The translations under genes and the position numbers were made by a program. Below the pieces are notes generated by a model. It made no database searches. It saw nothing but the letters and a program-made list of their open reading frames with translations, and was not told where the DNA came from. Shown piece after piece: positions 54,818 through 64,000 of a stretch of DNA of 64,000 bases. Position 1 is the stretch's first letter; each line of letters begins with the position of its first letter. The DNA lies in contig JAPJBO010000608.1 in the NCBI GenBank assembly GCA_030068145.1, positions 1 to 64,000 of the forward strand. Reading direction: 5' to 3'. The stretch is from Diplonema papillatum (lineage: Eukaryota > Euglenozoa > Diplonemea > Diplonemida > Diplonemidae).

Positions 54818-55454
54818 CTGTGCAGTTTGAGACGCGTTTCGAGAACAACGAGCTCGCTCGAAACTCCGGGCGGTGTAGACCCGTGGATTCACACTCGTAA
54901 GAGTGGTGGCTACACGAGGTGAGTGAATCGGTGGGTACCTTGGTTGTTGGTCCTTGGTTTGCGGCCATTTCGTTTCGGCCATATAATAGCTGGTTAATCT
55001 GTCCCCGTTCGCTGCTGCGTGATGCAAAGCTGATGACGCCAACTTGTATGAAGGCCACGCAAACACGAACTTCTCCTGGCACTCCGGCTGCAGGCCACCT
55101 TGCTCCAGAGAGGGGCACGGGGGGCTGTCTAACTTTTAACGAACTGTACAGTTTCAGATCCGCTTTGGAGAGGACGCGCCATATAACACGCAGCGACGAC
55201 GGGTACTCATTTTTTGCGTGGCGCCCTCGTCCGTGTGCAATCACGCGGAAGGAAACATCAGACGCCCGAAAAACGTCAGACAACATCCTGGCCGCAAGGG
55301 TGTTTTTTTCTTGACGTCACTGAGGCACTCCCCGTCTGGGAGGACTTCAAAAAATATTTCTGACCTGCGGGTCAAGAAAAAAGACGTCGCAAACCACACG
55401 GGTAGAGTCTCCACTTAGTTGCTCAGCCCACCGGGTCCTGTAGCCTATGGCTTG

Positions 55455-55690
55455 CACGAGCCCGCAAATACTCGAGGGGCTGCCTTGTGGGTACTTACCT
55501 CGAAGGAGGCTAGAGTGGGAGAAACAATACAACTACAAAGTGGGTCTTTTTTGTTGAACGCTTACCCCCGTCACTGAACCCAGATTCAGCTGTGTTTCGT
55601 GTGGGCTACAGCACATTTACCTTTGATCTTTTGCAGCTGGCAGCCTCCTCAAGTATTTCCTACAAAGCAGGTGCTTATACAAAAAAAGTA
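55455..55690 (+). repeat. Dispersed repeat family A, near full length
   Basis: From AATACTCGAGGGGCTGCCTTG through TACCTCGAAGGAGGCTAGAG to GCAGGTGCTTATACAAAAAA. It shares even the 20 bp before the usual start with 5246-5265. Confidence 0.95.
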
Positions 55691-55818
55691 CTCGCCTGAA
55701 AACCTTGGCTGAATACCGTTTTTTTTTTTTTCAGCGACCGGGGTTCAGGACCTTATGCAGCCCATTTTCTCCTTCAGACTAGACACCAAGCTCATTTTCT
55801 CTGGTGAGTCTTAATGCA

Positions 55819-55999
55819 GGGGGGGTCCGGGGGGCACCGCCCCCCGGGAGACGGTACGGTACATGGCACTTCAGATTCTGTCTTGTTCGGAACCTGTAAC
55901 AGAAACTGATGCCTGGAAACAGGCGAAAATTCGAAATCTTGTAGATAGTTTATGGGGGGTCCAGGGGGCACCGCCCCCTGGGAGACGGTATGGTACATG
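55819..55999. repeat. Two copies of a 47-bp hairpin
   Basis: GGGGGGCACCGCCCCCCGGG and CGGTACGGTACATGG type sequence lies at 55819-55866 and 55953-55999. The G-run and C-run around CACC can pair. The two copies carry compensating changes in the stem (GGGGGCACCGCCCCC in both). Confidence 0.85.
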
Positions 56000-56995
56000 G
56001 TCAGAATCTGATGTCCTGGCTGAGGCAGGACCTTCTGCCGTGTCCTCCAGAAGACCCCTAGCCTACTGATCATTGTTCTGATGAAAGGTCTCACCCTTCT
56101 TCTGTAGCACAGCCAGAATAGGAGAAATAATTCCCACTGCAGACACCCAAAACCTCTGCCCAACCCAAGATTACAGACACCAAACTCCTGCCCAACCCAG
56201 TCCGAGGTAGTGTAAATCAACCCAACCTCCCACCCGATTTTCGATTTTTTTTTTTTTTTTGGGTGAGTTACCTCACCCAACCGCTGCAGTGCATAGCCCC
56301 CTGCCGGGGTTTTGAAATTATTTTGGCCACACCGCAACGATAATTCCTGATTAGCGACCCGCCCCCATAAATAACTTCAAACCCCGGTTTTGATTACCGG
56401 GATACGGGTCCTGATTGGCTGCAGTTTTCGCTTTCTGCACGAATCTGTCGGAGTGTTTCTCCTTGCCTCGACATTCTCTGTCCTAGAAATGTGAAATATC
56501 TGGGGAATGATCCTGTTGCAGGTTCACCTGCAGCAGCCTTGCTGCACACCTTTTGCTTCCTCTGGATTCGGGGGCTAAAACGAGGTTTCCCCCAGTGACG
56601 GAACCAGGTGTACTTCGGTCACGCGTGCATTGGCCAAGTGTGCAACGGCTAAGTGCATTTATTTGTCCAATACAAGACTTGGTTACGAGATTTTGCCAAA
56701 TGCGCCCTTCGCCTCGTGAATCTGAAAAATACTGGCCCCAACAGTCAGTTGGCAAAAAGTAAGCATGAACAGTGTACACGAAAGAAGCCATGCATGCCCC
56801 CAGTAAGTAATAGCTTTCAAAGAACCCATTCGACGAAGGTCGCCCGGAGACTCTGGAATCCCGGATTCTCAAGCGAACTATAACTCTGAAAAATAGTATC
56901 GCGCTTTCTTTTGTTTGCGCGCAGGTGCTTTGGTAAGTTTCATGCAGTACGCTGCCAACTACTAATATTCAGTACCAGCAATGCATTGTTAACGC

Positions 56996-57995
<1,000 letters not shown>

Positions 57996-58333
57996 TGTGT
58001 CGTCTGCCGAAGCAGCCGGAGACAGCAGGCGCAGGGGGCAGGTCTTGCTTTACAATTTTCTTCTTCATGGAGACCCGCCCCCGGCAATCCCGACTGTCCA
58101 ATCACTGTCGAGAAAGGTTTGTGTCCTATAGTGATGAGATGGTTGACCAGGCCCCCACGAAGCCTTATACACAACACGGCTACAACACGAGGATGCAGCC
58201 CTGCTTAGGTGTGCACTCAGCCTCAGATCTCGCTACTTGACCTGACACAGCTGCCACCCAGAAGGCCGCAGCAGTAACCTTCGCAATGAAGAGTGAAAAC
58301 AAAAATTGTTAACGCAAAAGAAAAAAACGCGAC

Positions 58334-58783
58334 CTTCTGCACGACGGTCGCCGCTACGCGCGCCCTCTCGACGGCGAGGCGGGCGGCCTGCGCCTGCCGC
58401 TTGTCGTCGCTCCGCGTGTGCGCGCGCTCGCGGGCGGCCGCGCACCTGAAGAAGCCCTGGATGGTCTTCGCGGCCCAGCTGACCTGCTTGTAGTAGCTGC
58501 TCAGGCGCCGGGTGCGACGACGGGCAAGCCAGCCGCGGGCGCGCTTCTGCACGAGCACCGCCGCCGCGTCGCGCTTGTGGTGCTCCTCCTTCGCGGTCTT
58601 CTCCCGCTGCTTCCGCTTCCGGTTCTGCGTCGCGACGCTGCGGATGCAACGCGTGACCGCCAGCGCGGCCTTGTCCTCTTCGTGCATCCTGCGCACCGCG
58701 TCCCGTTGCCTCGCCCGCTTGCCGTTCTCGACCGCGTTCCGCGCCGACGTGCACCGGAAGGCACATTGGATCAAAAGAGCCGC
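58334..58783 (-). CDS. IQ-motif scaffold protein, exon with four and a half IQ motifs (150 residues)
   Basis: The acceptor is CAACAACAG before AALLIQCAFRCTSAR; the donor is AAG-GTCGCG; both are phase 0 and the exon is 450 bp. Motifs: LIQCAFRCTSAR, VTRCIRSVATQNR (degenerate), AVLVQKRARGWLARR, AKTIQGFFRCAAAR, and VVQK at the very end, continued in the exon at 54614-54817. Long Arg/Lys/Glu helices link them. The 5' ~55 bp has a diverged duplicate at 59375-59428. Confidence 0.85.
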
Positions 58784-58875
58784 CTGTTGTTGTTGTTGTT
58801 GTTGTGTTGCGCGGGTAGGTTGGGCAGCATTCACAGTAGTGCTGAAAAGGGGTGTGTTGGTGCGCGACGCAGGTT

Positions 58876-59365
58876 CGATAAGAGAACGCTACACAGTCGA
58901 CAGGGCGTGGTCGGTCAAGTAGTTGTAGTAGTAGTAGTTTGAACTTGATGTGCAACCACAATCTGTGACGGTAGACTGCACATCCGCAGATACGGGAGCC
59001 ACAGTTCTACCGAGGGAGTTGATGCGCCACACAGGTCGATAAGAGAACGCTACACAGCCGACAGGGCGTGGTCGGTCAAGTAGTCGCAGTAGTAGTAGTA
59101 GTTTGAACTTGATATGCAGCAACAATCTGTGACGATAGACTGCACATCCGCAGATACGGGAGTCACAGTTCTACCGAGGGAGTTGATGCGCCACACAGGT
59201 CGATACGTGAACGCTACACAGCCGACAGGGCGTGGTCGGTCAAGTAGTAAGAGTAGAGTAGTTTTGATTTTGACGTGCAGCAACAATCTGTGGCGATAGA
59301 CTGCATATCCGCAGATACGGGAGTCGCAGTTTTACTGAGGGAGTTGATGCGTCACGCAGGTCGAT
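58876..59365. repeat. ~160-bp tandem repeat, three copies, plus one at 59740-59900
   Basis: The unit includes CGATAAGAGAACGCTACACA, GGCGTGGTCGGTCAAGTAGT, a short AGT run, AATCTGTGACGATAGACTGC and TACCGAGGGAGTTGATGCG. Copies start near 58877, 59036 and 59200. A fourth, separate copy is at 59740-59900. Confidence 0.95.
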
Positions 59366-59374
59366 AAGACTTCC

Positions 59375-59428
59375 GCGCCGACGTGCACCGGAAGGCGCAT
59401 TGGATCATAAGGGCCTCCTGTTGCACGC
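59375..59428 (-). pseudogene. Duplicated scrap of an IQ exon (start of the 58334-58783 exon)
   Basis: The minus frame reads EALMIQCAFRCTSARK after an AACAG acceptor-like site, against AALLIQCAFRCTSARN in the real exon. Similarity ends where the ~160-bp repeat begins. The conserved module also seen at 42806-42865 follows at 59461-59542. Confidence 0.8.
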
Positions 59429-59899
59429 AGGTAGGTTGAGCATCATTCACTCGAGGCAGCAGAGACAGAAGCTGGAGAGCTGCGAAGGGCAGCGGCTAAA
59501 TAAATTCGGGGGGTAAGCGGAGGCCGCTGGGCAATGGTGCATTGCACCAGCACTTAGTTGAGAGAGGGCTCGATACGCTTTTGGATGTCCTGCCTGACGA
59601 ACGATACAAGCGAAATCTCAACTGACCCAACGATAGCTGGCTGAAGACGTTTCTGGGACCTCACTTTCTCATCCTGTCACTCCAGCCTCAGCGGAGTATA
59701 ACTACATTGCCCTGAACAAATTGGCCACAGTTGTGCTGAAAGGGGTGTGTTGATGCGCGACGCAGGTTCGATAAGAGAACGTTACACAGCCGACAGGCCC
59801 GGTCGGTCAAGTAGTAGTAGGAGTTTGAACTTGACTTGGCAAACAATCTACGACGATAGACTGCATAGTCCGCGGATACGGAAGCCACAGTCGAAGTTA

Positions 59900-61023
59900 A
59901 AAGTGGCTGTGGAGGGGGGAGGAATTTGGCGCGGCGTTTTCGAACGGTGCCGCTCCCGTACAGGAGTTGCCAGGTGTTGTCCTCGTTTTGCACTGCTCCT
60001 TGCAGAATTCCACATGTCTGCTGGATTGGGGCGAGGAACCGCTTCTGCAAGCATGCTTTTCCGTCGGAATGATGCAGAAGAGCTCCAGATGGGTTCCCAA
60101 AAACTGCTGTTGCACACAGGTGTCGAAATCAGGCTCCCGGAGTCACGCTTCGTACACAGGTTTTCGTATTCAAGGTGTCGTACGCATCGTTTGCAGTACA
60201 AGCTCTCGCACACAAGTTACGACGTTAAAATTCTGCTTCTTCGAGAGCCCTAAAGTACACATACACGAAAATCCGTGTCCTATTCAAGTAATGGTGTTTT
60301 CGCCTCTACCGAAGCTTCGCACGAGATTAGCTGGCAAACACACTCGCACAGGAAGAGTGCCCTGTTTCCGGGGGAACCTGCTTGTCGCAATGAGCGCCCC
60401 CGACCTTTTCTTCGACCCGCCCCTTTTTTCGTGCCTTACAAATGCAATTTGCCAAGAACAAACCCCGATCGATGCGCAGCGTACTATCCCCACTCCCGTT
60501 CGACGAACAAAACGGAAGTGCGCACGAAACCCCGATGCTTCCCACGCGCTTGTTTGCACACCACGCGCAAGGGCCCAGGAACACATTCTGCGTTTTTTTT
60601 TCCGTGGTTTCGTGCACTTGAGCAAAGTTCCGGGCTGTTGAGCGTGAAAACAGGTTAATCCCACCGGGTTTCATGGGGTCCCCGAAGTGCCTATCTTTGG
60701 CTCGTTTTTGTATTCTGGGCGCCATTCTCACCAAGTTTGGGGTTACACTCCATCAGAGTGCTACGCTTTTGTTCTTCGCTTACACCACCGTGTGTTGCTT
60801 CTCACTCAGGACTTTTGACCTGTTGTGTTTGTGTGATTTGTCGTGTAGGGGTAGACCCGCATGACCTCACGTCCGTTCAACACGTGGTTCGGTAGTTACA
60901 GCACTTGGGATCCCTTCTGTTCTTTGTCGGGCAGCATCGTCGAGCATTTCCTTTCAAGCTGGCGCTTATGTAAAAAGAACACCCCGGAATGCAGCGTATG
61001 ACGCCGTGTGCGATGGACCGTAC
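59900..61023 (-). other. Part of an IQ-gene intron; no further exon recognised
   Basis: The intron runs from the donor CAG-GTACGG at 61023 to the acceptor at 58784. Apart from the inverted copy of the 1393-1515 repeat (60793-60920), I see nothing recognisable in 59900-60790. Confidence 0.5.
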
Positions 61024-61878
61024 CTGGAACTGCTGCTCGTAGATGTCCTCTTCCCGCAGGAGCCGCACGAGGACCTGGTGCATGTACGCGACGATGTCGT
61101 CTTTTTTCCGGTCATCCTCCCGGCCGCCGCCTTCGTCGGCCTTCGCCCCCGCCCGCGACCCGCCTGGCCCGCCCTTCCGCGGCTGGCTCTGGTTCTGGGT
61201 CTGGGCCTGCGTCTGGTTCTGCTGCTGCGCCGCGGCGGCGGGTTGCCCCCCCGCCAGGGCCGGCTGGCCGGGCATTCCGGTCTTGCCGTCGCCGGGTGCG
61301 GCGTGGGACGCCCGGTTGCGGGGGTCGGTCGCGGGTGGATGCGCGGAGCGGGATGGCAGGCGCGAGTCAGCGGGCGGCGGTGGGTTGTGCGGTGCTGGCT
61401 GCGTCGGGGCCATCCCGCCCGGCTTGCCTTGCGTTGGATTCCCGCCGAACGATCCGCGCTGCGACGTCGGCGCGCCTCTGGCGGCCGCCGGTGCCCGTGG
61501 CACCTGCGGCGGTGCTTCGGCGTGGTTGCCCACCGAACCCTTCGCCTGCCTGCCGGCCGCGGCGTCCCTCGCCTTCGCGCCGGCCGGCGGCTGCGGCTGG
61601 CCGCCCCGCGCCGCCGCCGCCGGCGGCGGCGGCGGGTTGTCCTTGTACGACCCCCGTCCCGACTTGCCGCCGCGGGTGCCCCCGTCGCTTTCGGCGTGCT
61701 TGTCGTTGTCCGGTTGCTGCGGGTGCCGGCGGTGGGCGTTGCCGTGCCCGCCGGCCCGCGGATGCTTCGCGTGGGCCTGCTTCCGGGGTTTCGACTTGAC
61801 CGCGCGGTTGGTCTCCATCGGCGCGTAAAGATCAGACACGTCGTTGCTGGCATGCATGTCCGAGTCGACGAGGATCAT
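61024..61878 (-). CDS. IQ-motif scaffold protein, first coding exon (285 residues)
   Basis: The ATG at 61878 (MILVDSDMHASNDVSDLYAP) opens a low-complexity region rich in Gly, Pro, Ala, Gln, Lys and His. It ends in a compact helical segment, KKDDIVAYMHQVLVRLLREE, DIYEQQFQ, immediately before a consensus donor (CAG-GTACGG, phase 0). Joined to the next exon it reads EQQFQAALLIQCAFR, leading straight into the first IQ motif, which supports the assignment. The reconstructed protein is about 1796 residues over four exons, though further small exons may be missed. Part of this exon is duplicated at 62053-62290. Confidence 0.65.
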
Positions 61879-62052
61879 TCCTGTGCGAAACGCGGGTAAA
61901 CTTTCTATTCAACTGTAGGGAGACACACACTTTTTGGGGTTTAATAAATGAAGCCGTGTGGTAAAACTAATACTTTTTTACGAGTGGAAGGAGACCACTT
62001 ATATAATGTGGGAGTCACCTACTACCAGCCGATGGTACTTCCCCCTGTACCG

Positions 62053-62290
62053 GTGTGGTTGCCCACCGAACCCTTCGCCTGCCTGCCGGCCGCGGCGTCC
62101 CTCGCCTTCGCGCCGGCCGGAGGCTGCGGCTGGCCGCCCCGCGCCGCCGGCGGCGGCGGGTTGTCCTTGTACGACCCCCGTCCCGACTTGCCGTCGCGGG
62201 TGCCGCCGTCGCTTTCGGCGTGCTTGTCGTTGTCTGGTTGCTGCGGGTGCCTGCGGTGGACGTTGCCATGCCCGCTGGCCCGCGGAGGGC
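62053..62290 (-). pseudogene. Duplicated scrap of the IQ gene's first exon
   Basis: A same-orientation, highly similar copy of about 61529-61770. It reads ASGHGNVHRRHPQQPDNDKH to GRQAKGSVGNH against the same words in the real exon. A 6-bp GCC-type contraction and several substitutions distinguish it. Both edges are abrupt. Confidence 0.92.
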
Positions 62291-62307
62291 CAATGACCAT
62301 TGTAGAC

Positions 62308-62402
62308 CATACTTCAAACTTTTGACCCACGTTTCAAACTTTTGACCCACGTTTCAAACTTTTGACCCACGTTTCAAACTTTTGACCCATCATAGACCAT
62401 GC
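62308..62402. repeat. 20-bp tandem repeat, about five copies
   Basis: The unit is CGTTTCAAACTTTTGACCCA; the end copies are diverged. Confidence 0.95.
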
Positions 62403-62539
62403 TTCGCACTTTCGACCCATTGTAGCCAGCATTGACACTTGACATTGGATCACCCACGCCTGGTCACGGATTCCTTAAAAAAACACTGGAGTGCACGTTA
62501 AAGCTCAAATTAGAAACTTCGAGGCTCATTGACAGTCAT

Positions 62540-63125
62540 CATCGCGGCTCAATCCACGGATAATGCCGGAAGATAAAAAGGGTGCCTCGTTTTCGTCTGC
62601 AAATTCCCGGGGCTGCAACTGCGATCAAGTTATGGCCCATAGTATGGGCTACAGTAGTGCAGACCCAGAGCAAAAGGACGTCGTGGAGACACGGAATCGC
62701 ACGCTCACTGTGTGGGAGCTGGCCCCACTCAGCCCGGAAAGCCCAGCCTCTGCATCTTGCAGCCGGCGGGGCCGAGGCCGCAACGGAAGTCCATATGCAC
62801 TTCACAAGCCAAAAGCTTGACCATCCAAGATGAAGGAGCTACTACGCGTAGTGTGCAGAGACAACCAGCAGTGACAGCTAACTCTCGGCCACTACGCCCT
62901 CCACGAGTCGCACGACGATCGCGTACAGACGGTCGAGTACAGAGCAGTCGACACGCAGACGAGCAGTCAGGTGGCACAAATCGAAGAAGCCCGTGAGGCA
63001 GGGAGTGGAGACGAAGTGATGCAAGACGAAGGGGACGCGAAGCGACCAGCCCGGACGGACCAACAAGACCAGGCGACCAAGAGAAGGAGGGGGACGCGAC
63101 CCAGAGACCCGGGCTAAGTAGTGTG
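62540..63125. other. No supported gene
   Basis: Only short frames without family resemblance are present. Confidence 0.4.
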
Positions 63126-63135
63126 ATGGACCTTT

Positions 63136-63405
63136 CTTGATGTTGCTTTGATCAAACTCACACTAAGCTGAAACTCACCAGGGAGTGTCCGGCCTTCTCA
63201 CCACGTATTCCTCCTGTGCTGCATGGCGCCACATAGGGGACCAGAGCCGCATTCATTCAGTACCGTGCCTGGTGCGCCACGCCTTGATGTTGCTTTGATC
63301 AAACTCACACTAAGCTGAAACTCACCAGGGAGTGTCCGGCCTTCCTCCTGTGCTGCATGGCGCCACATAGGGGACCAGAGCCGCATTCATTCAGTACCGT
63401 GCCTG
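63136..63405. repeat. ~147-bp direct duplication
   Basis: CTTGATGTTGCTTTGATCAA to CATTCAGTACCGTGCCTG occurs at 63137 and 63284. The second copy lacks about 13 bp (TCACCACGTATTC). Confidence 0.97.
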
Positions 63406-63604
63406 TGATGTCGGCCGACATAACTTCCTCCCTCGACTTGCGAAGGTGGCTACAAATGTGTGCACGTAGCAGACCACAAAAAGCGACCGCCACTGAACCC
63501 ACACGGAGACAGATTCGACTCTCAAGCGACAACTGGGCATTTAAAGCCGCCAACCACTGAAGGACGGAGGGGGGGAGAGTTAATTTGGAAAAAGGGCGGG
63601 CTCC

Positions 63605-63964
63605 ATGGCAAACCTCATGATGATGCAGGTATCCGTTGAGAGCTCGGAGCAGGATTTCTGCCCGATGAAGGACGCATTTCAAAGATTTGTGTCAGATCTT
63701 TCCGATGAAGCAAGCGGCGACCACTTTCGACCATTCTTTGGCCTCTCGCCCGCGAACTTGGCACCCGCGAACTTTCTTGAATTACCCCCCCACCCCCCCT
63801 CCGTGATGTTCGCATCACAAAACAAGGAAGACAGTGAAATGGTCGTTACCTGGTCGGGTTTCGCTCGCGACCGTTTCTTGAACAATCCTTCACTAAATCC
63901 GCGGTTAAATAACCTGGCCTCAGTGGTGCAAGCGCCACGCGCTCTTCAAACCCAAGAAAGTTGA
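63605..63964 (+). CDS. Doubtful 119-residue ORF
   Basis: The ATG at 63605 opens MANLMMMQVSVESSEQDFCP, continuing with DAFQRFVSDLSDEASGDHFR and FFGLSPANLAPANF to a TGA at 63962. Its composition is protein-like but I recognise no family, and it is the only plus-strand candidate near the end of the window. Confidence 0.25.
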   Translation: MANLMMMQVSVESSEQDFCPMKDAFQRFVSDLSDEASGDHFRPFFGLSPANLAPANFLELPPHPPSVMFASQNKEDSEMVVTWSGFARDRFLNNPSLNPRLNNLASVVQAPRALQTQES

Positions 63965-64000
63965 AGTATGGCTAAACATTTTCCCCCCGTGTTAGTGTCG

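Overview
The window is a piece of eukaryotic nuclear genome, most likely from a free-living unicellular alga or other protist. The reasons are GT-AG introns (one of which splits a calmodulin-binding IQ motif), long glutamine- and proline-rich proteins, a profilin, a prenylcysteine oxidase, a La-motif protein, sparse genes, and an exceptional load of satellites, inverted repeats and small terminal-inverted-repeat elements. An 11-bp array near the left end contains the TTTAGGG telomere heptamer typical of plants and many algae. I cannot name the species. No operons, bacterial promoters, complete RNA genes or CRISPR arrays were found.

Layout. 1-1117 (-): end of a poly-glutamine protein running off the window, possibly a retroelement ORF. 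2838-3200 (-): profilin. 3364-3894: telomere-like array. 4-14 kb: gene-poor, with minisatellites, a 3.2-kb inverted duplication (7.4-10.6 kb) and a perfect 125-bp inverted repeat (13.9-14.2 kb). 14221-18714 (-): a 1497-residue secreted, membrane-anchored protein of nine tandem superoxide-reductase-like modules, four with all five iron ligands; this is the most novel object here. 19.9-23 kb: an 18-bp satellite beside a 2.6-kb DNA transposon with a decayed P-loop protein. 23-36 kb: mostly repeats, with two paralogous coding remnants, a four-copy 170-bp satellite, nested MITEs, a 90-residue membrane protein (29166-29438) and a diverged 18S rRNA fragment (34.3-34.7 kb). 36262-41289 (-): a La-motif RNA-binding protein with a prion-like N-terminus. 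42.9-46.2 kb (-): prenylcysteine oxidase in two exons around a repeat-filled intron, followed by a duplicated scrap of its own 3' end. 47.8-61.9 kb (-): a large IQ-motif gene reconstructed here from four phase-0 exons, with introns holding a 1-kb AGT microsatellite, a 7-bp satellite and MITEs; scraps of two of its exons are duplicated nearby. 62-64 kb: repeats and one doubtful ORF.

All supported protein genes lie on the minus strand. They act in unrelated processes: actin dynamics, superoxide handling at a membrane or outside the cell, RNA binding, prenylated-protein turnover and calmodulin-linked scaffolding. What ties the window together is genome behaviour: local echo duplications of gene fragments, satellites and MITEs accumulating in introns and between genes.
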